The notes beneath the pieces were generated by a model that saw only the letters and a program-made list of their open reading frames with translations, was not told the DNA's origin and made no database searches. 64,000 nt of DNA from HGM04593 sp045588485 (GTDB lineage Bacteria; Bacteroidota; Bacteroidia; Bacteroidales; Bacteroidaceae): contig JAZNEI010000089.1 in assembly GCA_045588485.1 (NCBI GenBank), positions 1 through 64,000 on the forward strand, in the 5' to 3' direction. Shown one piece after another: positions 36,672 through 45,483 of the stretch. Each line of letters starts with the position of its first letter. Position 1 is the first letter of the stretch. Made by a program: the position numbers and the translations under genes.

Positions 36672-37511
36672 TTATTGGTAAAGAGTTCGGTATTGCACCG
36701 GACTCTTTCCTTTTAGTCTCAGTTTAATTCTGTCATTGTTGTAGTAATGGATATACTTCTTGAGTTCCTGTTTGAAGTGATCCATATCCTTAAACTCCTG
36801 CAAATATAGCAATTCAGATTTTATTATTCCAAAGAAGTTCTCCATCATTGCATTGTCAAGGCAGTTGCCCTTGCGTGACATACTCTGTATAATACGGTTG
36901 CGCTTGAGCGCCATTTGGTATTGCATATGCTGATAATGCCAGCCTTGATCGGAATGCAGCACAAGTCCCTCCTGTGGCTTTACCTTCCTTATAGCACTGT
37001 TTACCATATTCATTACCATACTCAAATCTGGGCTGTCAGAGATTGTATAGGAAACAATCTCGCCGTTGAACATATCAAGTATCGGTGAGAGATAAGCCTT
37101 TCTATCACCTATTTTGAACTCAGTTACATCTGTTGCCCATTTGCGGTTGGGTGCTTGTGCTGTAAAATCACGCTCCAGAACATTGGCAGCAATGCGGCCT
37201 ACCTCACCTTTGTATGAACGGTATCTAACTCTGCGTACAACTGATTTAAGGTACATCTCCTGCATTAGTTTCTGCACAGTCTTGTGATTGATTACAAACC
37301 CCTCATTGCGCAGCTGGGCGCATATACGCCGATAGCCATAGCGTTTGTGGTGCTGTGAAAATATCTCGCTTATACGCGTTCGCTCTGCCTGATACTTGTC
37401 CGTAGATTCAAGGTGTGCAATGTTGTAATAAAAGGTTGAACGTGGCATCTTTATGCGTTCGAGCATAAAGTGCAGGTTGTGTCCTTCTTGCCTTAGTTCT
37501 CGGATTGCCAC
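36672..37511 (-). CDS. IS3-family transposase OrfB (DDE integrase domain)
   Basis: About 280 residues. HTH_21-like QHHKRYGYRRICAQL precedes an rve-type integrase with WATDVTEF (first Asp), LHSDQGWHY (second Asp) and ENFFGIIKSE (Glu). All three catalytic residues are present, so it appears active. Expressed as an OrfAB fusion by a -1 frameshift: a slippery A7G lies on the minus strand at 37568-37561, inside the end of OrfA. Confidence 0.93.
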   Translation of the reverse strand: MAIRELRQEGHNLHFMLERIKMPRSTFYYNIAHLESTDKYQAERTRISEIFSQHHKRYGYRRICAQLRNEGFVINHKTVQKLMQEMYLKSVVRRVRYRSYKGEVGRIAANVLERDFTAQAPNRKWATDVTEFKIGDRKAYLSPILDMFNGEIVSYTISDSPDLSMVMNMVNSAIRKVKPQEGLVLHSDQGWHYQHMQYQMALKRNRIIQSMSRKGNCLDNAMMENFFGIIKSELLYLQEFKDMDHFKQELKKYIHYYNNDRIKLRLKGKSPVQYRTLYQ

Positions 37512-38017
37512 CGCCCAATCGCGCGCAGACGGGCGTCTCTCTCCTCGACTAAGGCTTTCACTTTTTTTAGCAGCGCATTCTCCGTCTTGAGCTCCTGAAC
37601 CTCCCTGCGGAGGCGCTCAAGTTCTGTTTCTGGTTTTTGTACTTTCTTTGGTCTTCCCATACCTGGTGGTCGGCCTCGTTTCTTTGTTATTGACAGAGCT
37701 TCGATACCGCCATGTCTATAGGTCTTTAACCATATGCTCAAACGGCTGACACTTACTCCGTATTTTATCGAGGCTTGCACCAAAGTTATATTATTATTTT
37801 CAATGTCTAAAACAACAGTGTGTCTAAACTCACTATTTGAACGAATATTGGCTTGGCGATGGAGAACTTTTGCACCATGTTTCTTGTACAATTCCCACAG
37901 TTTTGATAATCGATGGAAGCTGATTCCAAATTTTTCATAAATGTAATTGATGGAACAACCTTCTTCAAGCATATGCATGTATTTTAGCAATGCTGAATGA
38001 TCGTGTTTCTTACGCAT
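37493..38017 (-). CDS. IS3-family OrfA (helix-turn-helix DNA-binding protein)
   Basis: 174 residues with two helix-turn-helix segments (ISFHRLSKLWELYKKHG and ASIKYGVSVSRLSIWLKTY), a basic linker (KKRGRPPGMGRPKK) and a C-terminal leucine-zipper-like coiled coil (ELERLRREVQELKTENALL). It binds the IS ends. Overlaps orfB by 19 bp in another frame. Confidence 0.92.
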   Translation of the reverse strand: MRKKHDHSALLKYMHMLEEGCSINYIYEKFGISFHRLSKLWELYKKHGAKVLHRQANIRSNSEFRHTVVLDIENNNITLVQASIKYGVSVSRLSIWLKTYRHGGIEALSITKKRGRPPGMGRPKKVQKPETELERLRREVQELKTENALLKKVKALVEERDARLRAIGRWQSEN

Positions 38018-38320
38018 AAAATAAACCCCAAAAGTTTTTTGTCTAACTTTTGGGGTTCACTTCATAAACAGTCCGTTTCTTTTATTTGATATGGGATAAT
38101 TGATTTTTTTTTGAAAAAATCTTCAATTTGGTAAGAATTTCAAATTCATTTCAGAATCGTATATAATCTTTGCACTGTAAATGGTGCGGAAAGTGAATCT
38201 CTAACGCGCGAAAAATATTTTAAGGATGATTTCACAAATCTTACACCGTTACAGCCGAACACACTATTTGGGTGTTTGTTTAATAAAAAGATTATATGAA
38301 CTAAAAAACGAAAATGAATT

Positions 38321-38761
38321 ATGAAAAAGCTATTCTTTATTACATTGGCAATTCTTACCCTTACTTTCTCAACAGCTAAGGCCGACAACGACCGAGTAAT
38401 TTCAAAGGATAAACTTCCTGTAAATACGCAGAAATTTATCTCGACACACTTTCCCGGGCTGAAAATATCATATGTAAAGGAGGAGCGTGACCTTTTCGAG
38501 AAGAACTATCAAGTGGTGTTTACCGATGGTACAAAACTCGAGTTTCATCGTAACGGAGAGTGGAAAGAGGTAGATTGTCGCTACTCGCAGGTTCCCTCTG
38601 TAATTGTCCCCGAGGCTATAAAGAAATATGTAAATGAGAACTATCCCGGCGAGAAGATACTCCAGATTGACCACGACCGCAACGACTATGAGGTTAAACT
38701 GTCCAATAGACTTGAGCTTACATTCGACAAGAGATTTAATATCATTGATATTGACGATTGA
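38321..38761 (+). CDS. PepSY-like secreted protein (DUF2874 type)
   Basis: 146 residues with a signal peptide (cleavage near STAKAD). Two repeats of the PepSY-like pattern follow: LPVNTQKFISTHFPGLKI...YVKEERD and VPEAIKKYVNENYPGEKILQIDHD. Such small periplasmic proteins in Bacteroides often sit beside two-component systems. Function unknown. Confidence 0.83.
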   Translation: MKKLFFITLAILTLTFSTAKADNDRVISKDKLPVNTQKFISTHFPGLKISYVKEERDLFEKNYQVVFTDGTKLEFHRNGEWKEVDCRYSQVPSVIVPEAIKKYVNENYPGEKILQIDHDRNDYEVKLSNRLELTFDKRFNIIDIDD

Positions 38762-38863
38762 TACAGTTCCCAATTATTCCCAACTAAGAAAACACTAAGA
38801 ACAACTAAGAGTACATTAAGTACAAACAACTAAGAATCATTAACAGTTAAAAACTAAACAATT

Positions 38864-39676
38864 ATGAAAAAACTATTTCCTATCATTCTATTTGCGCTGA
38901 TGGCAGGTATTGTTGCCTGTGACGATGATGACGATAAGAAGGTTGCTGTTAACGAGGCAGTGAAGTCTTTCATCACGCAACGCTACGAGGGTGCAAAAAT
39001 ACGTGAGGCAGAGTATGACCGCGATGGACTCCTTGATGTAGAGTTCCTGCACGACGGTCTTATAAAAGATGCTTACTTCAATTCGGCTAATAAGTGGCTT
39101 TATACCGAGTGGGACATTGCTTTGGCCTCGTTGCCAAAAGTTGTAACAGATGCTGTTGCACAATCCTACCCCGATTTTCGTATCGAAGAGGCCGATTTTA
39201 TTGAGACCGAGAATAATTCGTACTACGAAATTGAGATTGACAAAGGTGGAGTAGAGCGTTGGATTTTTGTGACAGCAGACGGCGTTATTGTCGAGAATGG
39301 TTCCGAGGGTGCTGTTCCGTCGCTCAACGATTCGATAAAGTCTTTTATCGAGGATAAATATCCCAATGCCAAGGTGGTAGATGTCGAGTATGACCGTGAA
39401 GGCCTTCTCGAAGTAGAGATACTGCACGAGAACATCATAAAGGAACTCTATTTCGACTCTTCATCCGAGTGGGTGTATACCAAATGGGACGTAGCAATAG
39501 CTTCGCTTCCTGCGGTCGTAACCAATGCGGTAGTCGGTGCATACCCTGATTACAAGATTGATGATGCCGATTACATCGAGAGTAGCAGTGTAGGGTGCTA
39601 TAAACTGGAACTTGAAAAAGGAAATTTCGAGAGTCTTGTTTATGTTACTCCTAACGGCGAGATAATCGAACTTTGA
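38864..39676 (+). CDS. PepSY-like lipoprotein with duplicated repeats (DUF2874 type)
   Basis: 270 residues with a lipobox (GIVAC, Cys19) followed by an acidic DDDDDKK stretch. The mature part is an internal duplication: residues ~28-150 and ~153-270 each carry VKSFI-like start, YPNAKV/EGAKI, EYDREGLLEVE, YTKWDVAIASLP, and YPDYKI. Related to the preceding gene. The 102 bp gap holds four AACTAAGA-like octamers. Confidence 0.83.
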   Translation: MKKLFPIILFALMAGIVACDDDDDKKVAVNEAVKSFITQRYEGAKIREAEYDRDGLLDVEFLHDGLIKDAYFNSANKWLYTEWDIALASLPKVVTDAVAQSYPDFRIEEADFIETENNSYYEIEIDKGGVERWIFVTADGVIVENGSEGAVPSLNDSIKSFIEDKYPNAKVVDVEYDREGLLEVEILHENIIKELYFDSSSEWVYTKWDVAIASLPAVVTNAVVGAYPDYKIDDADYIESSSVGCYKLELEKGNFESLVYVTPNGEIIEL

Positions 39677-39694
39677 TTATAGAACATCAGACAA

Positions 39695-39740
39695 TTTTCC
39701 CGACACTCCTTTTTGTGGGCTGTCGGGAAAAATTTTTGTT
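39695..39740 (+). terminator. Intrinsic terminator after the PepSY-like genes
   Basis: TTTTCCCGACA (39695-39705) and TGTCGGGAAAA (39721-39731) form an 11 bp stem followed by ATTTTTG. Confidence 0.88.
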
Positions 39741-39771
39741 AGTGTTTTTAATGCGTAAATAGTATCGGGAA

Positions 39772-39990
39772 TCAGAATATAGATTCCATTGTCTCTGTTG
39801 TCAAAAGCTCAAGAGTCTTCATTCCAATAACAGAATTTCCTTTTGGATTAAGGCGTGGACTCCACACAGCGACATAATAACGTCGGGGATAAATGGCGGC
39901 AATACCTCCACCGACTCCACTTTTGCCGGGTAAACCGACAAGGTAAGAGAACTCTCCCGCTTCGTCGTAGAAACCACACGTCTGCGTAAT
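39772..39990 (-). pseudogene. glsA: Glutaminase A (glsA) 3' remnant
   Basis: On the minus strand the frame ending at TGA 39774-39772 reads TCGFYDEAGEFSYLVGLPGK, then SGVGGGIAAIYPR, VAVWSPRLNPKGNS and GMKTLELLTT. This is the C-terminal portion of serine-dependent glutaminase (about 72 residues of ~305). Upstream it runs into an in-frame TAG and unrelated AT-rich sequence, so the first three quarters are missing. Next to metF, it is a decayed relic. Confidence 0.88.
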
Positions 39991-40191
39991 CTAAATTTAT
40001 GCGGCTCTTTTTTATCGCATATATGAATGTTTTATTTAATCTGTCCACTGTTTTTGAAAAAAAAATACTATTTTCGCAAATTAATGATTATATGGTGGAG
40101 TAGACCGTCTTTTTTGCTGTTATTTTGGCGAAAAATGTGAGTTTTTTCTGTTATCGGTGCTAATACTTCTCCACTTGTAAAGTGATAAAAA

Positions 40192-41145
40192 ATGAGAGTA
40201 ATTGACTGCATAAATTCATCCGATAGTACTGCCTTCTCGTTCGAGGTCCTGCCACCTATAAAAGGGACGGGAACAACAAGGCTTTTCAGCTCCATAGATA
40301 AGCTAATGGAGTTTGCACCCAAATATATTAATATCACCACACATCACAGCGAGAATGTCTATGTGGACATGGGCGATGGGCTTTTCAAGCGTTCGAGCAT
40401 ACGCCGCCGTCCCGGTACTGTGGCAATAGCCACTGCCATACACCACCGATACGGTGTTCCTGTTGTGCCGCATATTCTGTGTAACGGATATACGCTCGAA
40501 GAGACAGAATATGTACTTATCGACCTACAATTGTCGGGTATAACAGATATTCTGGTCCTGCAAGGCGATAAGGTGAAGGATGATAAGAATGCTGCACCCC
40601 GACAGTCGGGACATGCGCATGCGATAGACCTTCAGAGACAGGTGAACCGCTTCAATGAAGGATTCTTTCTTGATGGCTCACAGATGAAAGAGCGTGGTGC
40701 CCGTTTCTCGTACGGAGTGGCCTGCTACCCCGAGAAGCACGAGGAAGCACCTAATCTTGATAGTGATATTGCATGGTTGAAGAAAAAAGTAGACGAAGGA
40801 GCCGAATATGCTGTGACACAGATGTTCTTCGACAACGACAAGTATTTCGAGTTTGTACGTCGTGCACGTGAAGCCGGAATAGATGTCCCTATAATTCCGG
40901 GAATAAAGCCGATATATCGTCTTTCGCAGCTCAATGTTCTGCCAAAGACCTTCCGTGTCGACCTGCCCGATGCTCTTGTTTCCGAGATGCTTAAGTGTAA
41001 GGATGATGCTGCGGCTTTGCAGGTGGGTCGCGAGTGGTGCACTCAGCAGTGTCGCGAACTTATAGCACACGGCGTTCCAAGCATACATTTCTATACTCTG
41101 AATGCTGTCGATAGTGTCTGTGAGGTAGCAAAAGCAATATATTAA
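40192..41145 (+). CDS. metF: 5,10-methylenetetrahydrofolate reductase
   Basis: 317 residues. FSFEVLPPIKGTG at the N-terminus, QGDK (folate site), FSYGVACYPEKHEEAPN and VTQMFFDNDKYFEF are typical. A FAD enzyme making 5-methyl-THF for methionine synthesis. The 200 bp upstream show no recognisable SAM riboswitch. Confidence 0.96.
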   Translation: MRVIDCINSSDSTAFSFEVLPPIKGTGTTRLFSSIDKLMEFAPKYINITTHHSENVYVDMGDGLFKRSSIRRRPGTVAIATAIHHRYGVPVVPHILCNGYTLEETEYVLIDLQLSGITDILVLQGDKVKDDKNAAPRQSGHAHAIDLQRQVNRFNEGFFLDGSQMKERGARFSYGVACYPEKHEEAPNLDSDIAWLKKKVDEGAEYAVTQMFFDNDKYFEFVRRAREAGIDVPIIPGIKPIYRLSQLNVLPKTFRVDLPDALVSEMLKCKDDAAALQVGREWCTQQCRELIAHGVPSIHFYTLNAVDSVCEVAKAIY

Positions 41146-41162
41146 TATATAGTGAGAGTAGT

Positions 41163-42299
41163 ATGTTGTTTGCAGATGTAATAGGGCAAGAGGCTATAAA
41201 AACGCAGTTGCGGCGCTTAGTTGATGATAATCGTATGCCGCATGCTCTTTTGTTTGCAGGTCCGCGTGGAAACGGCAAGCTGCCGTTGGCTGTGGCATTG
41301 GCACACTATCTGCTCTGTTCTGGCAGGCACGATGGCGATTCTTGTGCGTCTTGTCCTACATGTACCAAGGCGAACAAGCTTATACACAGCGACCTACATT
41401 TTGTCTTTCCCGTTCTAAAGAAGAAAGGCAGTAGCTCCGACAGTACGCCTGTGAGCGACGATTATATTGCACAATGGCGCGAACTCTTTATCTCAAACCC
41501 TTATATGACATACGCCGATTGGCTCTCGAAGATGGGTGTAGAGAATCAGCAGCCTATGATATACGAGCGTGAGAGCAGTGAGATTCTTCATAAGCTATCT
41601 TTGCAGTCGCGTGAGGGAGGATGGAAAATAGTCATTATATGGCTGCCCGAGAAGATGAAAGAGGTGTGCTCGAACAAACTTCTGAAGATAATAGAAGAAC
41701 CGCCGAAGGAGACGCTTTTTATCCTTGTCTCGGAAGAGCCCGAGGCAATAATTCCCACTATCCTCAGCCGTACACAACGCATTGATATCCCTGCAATAAC
41801 AACCGGGGATATTGCTGATGCTCTTATAAAACGCTACCATCTGACTCCTGAGGATGCGGCGAGTGTGGCACGTCAGAGTGGTGGCAGTTGGGATAAGGCC
41901 GAGGAGCATCTTCGCATCGACAGCGAGAAGGAGCTGTACCTCGAACTGTTTATGCAGATGATGCGTGTGGCCTATGCGCGTAACATACGCGAGATGAAAA
42001 AATGGAGTGAACAGGTTGCGGCTTTGGGACGCGAGCGTCAGAAGCACCTGCTCGACTACTGCCAACGTATGATACGCGAAAATTTCATAATGAATTTCCG
42101 ACACGATGAGATGTTGTCGATGAATCCTGCCGAGCGTAATTTCTCGGTGCGCTTCTCTCCCTTTGTCAACGAGAGGAATATCTTCGGTATTGTAGAGGAA
42201 CTCTCCGAGGCACAGAGGCATATTGAACATAATGTAAATGCTAAAATGGTCTTCTTCGATATGTCATTGAGGATGATTGTTTGGATTAAGAATAGATAA
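41163..42299 (+). CDS. holB: DNA polymerase III subunit delta' (clamp loader)
   Basis: 378 residues. GPRGNGKL (P-loop-like), a four-Cys zinc module (CSGRHDGDSCASCPTC) and SRTQRIDIPA (sensor-like SRC variant) fit the AAA+ clamp-loader subunit. It follows metF by 17 bp and precedes ricT by 2 bp; holB-ricT linkage is common in Bacteroidetes and Firmicutes. Confidence 0.92.
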   Translation: MLFADVIGQEAIKTQLRRLVDDNRMPHALLFAGPRGNGKLPLAVALAHYLLCSGRHDGDSCASCPTCTKANKLIHSDLHFVFPVLKKKGSSSDSTPVSDDYIAQWRELFISNPYMTYADWLSKMGVENQQPMIYERESSEILHKLSLQSREGGWKIVIIWLPEKMKEVCSNKLLKIIEEPPKETLFILVSEEPEAIIPTILSRTQRIDIPAITTGDIADALIKRYHLTPEDAASVARQSGGSWDKAEEHLRIDSEKELYLELFMQMMRVAYARNIREMKKWSEQVAALGRERQKHLLDYCQRMIRENFIMNFRHDEMLSMNPAERNFSVRFSPFVNERNIFGIVEELSEAQRHIEHNVNAKMVFFDMSLRMIVWIKNR

Positions 42300-42301
42300 A
42301 A

Positions 42302-43591
42302 ATGGAAAATTGCAAAAATAGAGATACAAACTGCTGTTCGGGTATCTGCTGCGAGGGTTGCGGTAAGATGGATGCGCCGCTTAATACCTTCGATTGGTTA
42401 TCGGGTATTCCCGGAAATTACGAGGATACGGATATTGTCGAGGTGCAGTTCAAGAATACACGTAAGGGATACTACCGCAATAGCAACGGTATTCCATTGA
42501 AGAAGGGTGATGTGGTAGCTGTTGAGGCTACTCCCGGACACGACATAGGCACTGTGACGCTGACCGGTCGCCTTGTGCTGCTGCAGTTGAAAAAGACCCG
42601 TCTGACACCCGAGTCAGAGTTTAAGCGCATCTACCGCAAGGCAAAGCCGGTGGATATGGAGAAATATGTCGAGGCAAAGGCTCGTGAGCACGATACTATG
42701 ATACGTTCGCGTCAGATAGCCAAGGACCTTGAGCTGGATATGAAGATAGGAGACGTAGAGTATCAGGGCGATGGACTGAAAGCAATCTTCTACTACATAG
42801 CCGATAATCGTGTCGACTTCAGACAGCTTATTAAGGTGCTTGCCGATGTCTTTAGAATAAAGATTGAGATGAAGCAGATTGGTGCCCGTCAAGAGGCCGG
42901 GCGCATAGGTGGAATAGGGCCTTGTGGTCGCGAATTATGTTGTGCTACCTTTACGACGAACTTTGTGTCGGTATCTACATCTGCAGCACGTTTCCAGGAT
43001 ATATCTTTGAATCCTCAGAAATTAGCGGGCCAGTGTGCCAAACTGAAATGCTGCCTCAACTACGAGGTAGACGCATACGTTGAGGCTTCGCGAGGAATGC
43101 CTTCGCGCGAAATAGAATTGGAGACCAAGGATGGTACCTATTATTTCTTCAAGGCAGATATTCTTCGTGGAGAGCTTACCTACTCAACCGATAAGCATCT
43201 GGCTGCCAACCTTGTTACAATATCAATGAAGCGTGCCAATGCGGTGATAGAGATGAACAAGCGAGGCGAGCGTCCCGAGTCTCTATCGACAACGGTAACC
43301 GAGGAAAAACATTCGTCCGACCTGCTTGAGCAGGAGAATATTACCCGTTTCGACAACAGTGGAAAAAAGAAACGTCGTAAGGGTGGACAAAAGCCAGAGG
43401 GAGGCAACGAACATCGTTCCGAGCGTCGCGCATTAAGGCAAGAAGAGGGCGAGCGAGAGAGTCGCAACGAGAATCGTCCTGAAAGTAGCGAGAATGAATC
43501 GCGTCCCGAACGTCGTTTTAAACGATATAAGGGTGGTAACGGCAGTAAAAACAGCGAGAATGGTGCGGGTAAAGATAAACCTGCTCAGTAA
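42302..43591 (+). CDS. ricT: RicT/YaaT-like PSP1-domain protein with Cys-rich N-terminus
   Basis: 429 residues. The N-terminus has six cysteines in the first 20 residues (C4, C11, C12, C16, C17, C20). The PSP1 domain (~90-180) and the conserved CGRELCC and CAKLKCCLNYE cysteines follow; B. subtilis RicT binds an iron-sulfur cluster with related residues. The last ~95 residues are basic, low-complexity and probably disordered. In Firmicutes it acts in RNA processing; role here unknown. The gldH start lies inside its 3' end. Confidence 0.88.
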   Translation: MENCKNRDTNCCSGICCEGCGKMDAPLNTFDWLSGIPGNYEDTDIVEVQFKNTRKGYYRNSNGIPLKKGDVVAVEATPGHDIGTVTLTGRLVLLQLKKTRLTPESEFKRIYRKAKPVDMEKYVEAKAREHDTMIRSRQIAKDLELDMKIGDVEYQGDGLKAIFYYIADNRVDFRQLIKVLADVFRIKIEMKQIGARQEAGRIGGIGPCGRELCCATFTTNFVSVSTSAARFQDISLNPQKLAGQCAKLKCCLNYEVDAYVEASRGMPSREIELETKDGTYYFFKADILRGELTYSTDKHLAANLVTISMKRANAVIEMNKRGERPESLSTTVTEEKHSSDLLEQENITRFDNSGKKKRRKGGQKPEGGNEHRSERRALRQEEGERESRNENRPESSENESRPERRFKRYKGGNGSKNSENGAGKDKPAQ

Positions 43592-44051
43592 GTTAGGAGT
43601 AATAGCGGCTATTCTGTTGCTTGCATCCTGTGACAACCTCTTTCATCAGTATTGTGCTGTGGGTGGATGTTGGGTGTCATCAGACACCCTGACATTTACA
43701 TATTCAGCTCGTGAAGGCGAAGAGAGGCTCTTGTGCAACTTTGATATCGAAGTGCGCAGTAATAGTGACTATAGATATAAAGAGTTGTTCCTGCGTGTCG
43801 AGAGGAACTCTAAATTACAGCGGGATACGGTTGTTGATACTCTTCTTTGTGAGTTGTTCGACGATAAGGGGTACAGAAAGGGAAGCGCGGCCGGTATTCT
43901 TCAACAGACAGGCTTTACTGTCGATACGCTTGAGGTTCTCCCCGATGATACTTTAACGATAAAAATCTCGCATCTGATGGATGATGAGTGTTTGCAAGGT
44001 GTGTCGGATGTCGGAGTCAGACTTTCACGTTGCGGTCGGCATCAATTCTAA
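43560..44051 (+). CDS. gldH: Gliding-motility-type lipoprotein GldH
   Basis: 163 residues from ATG 43560, which overlaps ricT by 32 bp. A lipobox (ILLLASC, Cys near 24) precedes a beta-rich domain of GldH type, ending KISHLMDDECLQGVSDVGVRL. Non-gliding Bacteroidales keep gldH at this position. An earlier in-frame ATG at 43494 would place 22 extra residues before the signal sequence. Its 3' end overlaps rodA, transcribed the other way, by 35 bp. Confidence 0.82.
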   Translation: MVRVKINLLSKLGVIAAILLLASCDNLFHQYCAVGGCWVSSDTLTFTYSAREGEERLLCNFDIEVRSNSDYRYKELFLRVERNSKLQRDTVVDTLLCELFDDKGYRKGSAAGILQQTGFTVDTLEVLPDDTLTIKISHLMDDECLQGVSDVGVRLSRCGRHQF

Positions 44052-45483
44052 GGAAACTGAACAGCAGAATCGAGAAGCCTAAGAACGAAGAACCTCCATA
44101 GCTGAAAAACGGTAGCGGAATACCTATCACGGGCATTATCCCAAGCACCATACCAACATTAATGGTGAAGTGGAAGAAGAATATCGAGGCGAGAGAGTAG
44201 CCATATACGCGCCCGAAGCGGTCATTCTGCCTCTCGGCCATCCACATAAGACGCAGGATAAAGGTGGCGAATATTACAAGCACCGCTGTCGAACCAATGA
44301 ATCCCTGCTCCTCGCCTATTGTACAGAATATAAAGTCGGTATCCTGCTCGGGTACATATTTCAGTTTGGTTTGTGTACCGTTGAGGAATCCCTTTCCGCT
44401 TACACCACCCGAGCCGATTGCTATCTTCGACTGATGTACGTTGTAACCGGCACCGGCAAGGTCCTCTTTAAGTCCAAGAAGCACCTCGATACGCACTCTC
44501 TGATGGTCCTGCAAAACATTATGCATAACATAGTCGCACGATGCGTAAAAAGCCATAGAACCACACATAAAGAGTATTACCCACAAATTGCTCTTCTCCT
44601 TTGCCAACTTAGCCCTAATTAGAAGATAGAGTATGCTGAATGCTATAAGCAGATACTGTACTATGATTATGTTGAAAGCAATTATATATACAGCTATCCA
44701 ATAGGCAAACAGCGTGCCTGTTGCATTCACAGCAAGAAGAACCAGAAAGCTCTTGTCGTGGCGACAACTGAACTTCAGCACTGCAAGAGAGAATAACTGT
44801 ATCAGCAGTAATACGGCATAGTGCCCGATAGAAACATCCATTCCTTCGAATTGCTCCTCGCCGAACCTTATTCCTACAACAAAATATACAACAGCGCTGA
44901 CAGCGGTAAGCAGCAAAAGTCCTGTCATTCCCTCTCGGTAAAGTACAAGAAAGAACGCCAGATAGACAAGGGCGCTTCCTGTTTCGCGTTGCGATACAAT
45001 AACAATCATCGGTAGCAGGAATATTGCTACGCTCTTTATGAAATCGAGTCTGTTGTTTATGTTGAATCCACGTTTGCTTATGAAACTTGCCAACGCCAAT
45101 GTAGTGGCAAATTTCATAAATTCGGCAGGTTGCAGGCTGAAACTCCCTATCGAAATCCATGAGCGCGAACCTTTGATATCCTTTGCGATAAAGATTGTGG
45201 CTATGCCTAACAGAATAAAAAAGATATAGATGATGAACGACCAATCTTTGTATATGCGCTTGTCGATACATAAAAGGAATACTCCCACAAGCATGGATAC
45301 ACCCATCCACATAGCCTGTTTGCCTGTACGTTCCGAGGGACTCAGGAACTCTAAGATGTCGGTCTCGATGTAGCTGTAGCTGGCACCGCATATTGCGAAC
45401 CAGCCCATTATGGCAAGTGTCAGGTAGAGACCTATAGCAAACCAGTCTATCTGTCGAAATATGTTACCTCTCTCCCTCTCCAT
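44017..45483 (-). CDS. rodA: Peptidoglycan glycosyltransferase RodA (SEDS)
   Basis: 488 residues, longer than the ~370 of E. coli because of an extra hydrophobic stretch in the middle (~210-330), common in Bacteroidetes. Ten or more membrane helices. RSWISIGSFSLQPAEFMKFA, YNVHQSKIAIGSGGVSGKGF and PLPFFSYGGSSFLGF are SEDS signatures. It polymerises glycan strands with PBP2. Overlaps mrdA by 20 bp. Confidence 0.95.
   Translation of the reverse strand: MERERGNIFRQIDWFAIGLYLTLAIMGWFAICGASYSYIETDILEFLSPSERTGKQAMWMGVSMLVGVFLLCIDKRIYKDWSFIIYIFFILLGIATIFIAKDIKGSRSWISIGSFSLQPAEFMKFATTLALASFISKRGFNINNRLDFIKSVAIFLLPMIVIVSQRETGSALVYLAFFLVLYREGMTGLLLLTAVSAVVYFVVGIRFGEEQFEGMDVSIGHYAVLLLIQLFSLAVLKFSCRHDKSFLVLLAVNATGTLFAYWIAVYIIAFNIIIVQYLLIAFSILYLLIRAKLAKEKSNLWVILFMCGSMAFYASCDYVMHNVLQDHQRVRIEVLLGLKEDLAGAGYNVHQSKIAIGSGGVSGKGFLNGTQTKLKYVPEQDTDFIFCTIGEEQGFIGSTAVLVIFATFILRLMWMAERQNDRFGRVYGYSLASIFFFHFTINVGMVLGIMPVIGIPLPFFSYGGSSFLGFSILLFSFLRIDADRNVKV

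Larger units (their letters stand above)
36637..38059 (-). mobile_element. IS3-family (IS150-like) insertion sequence
   Basis: The ends are imperfect inverted repeats: TGAACCCAAAAAGTTGGAC at the left and TGAACCCCAAAAGTTAGAC at the right when read inward. It encodes overlapping OrfA and OrfB. I see no target-site duplication next to the ends (ACA left, CTT right), which hints at old age or rearrangement. It separates a two-component system from two PepSY-like genes. Confidence 0.93.

Noticed and set aside
36634..38062. 3 bp target-site duplication at the IS ends
   Set aside because: ACA on the left and CTT on the right do not match, and shifting the ends by a base does not help.
40000..40191. 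SAM riboswitch before metF
   Set aside because: No conserved SAM-I-like core or matching helices could be drawn in the AT-rich leader.
44615..45391. 258-codon open frame in another frame of rodA
   Set aside because: Shadow of the SEDS protein; Cys/His/Arg-rich and without motifs.
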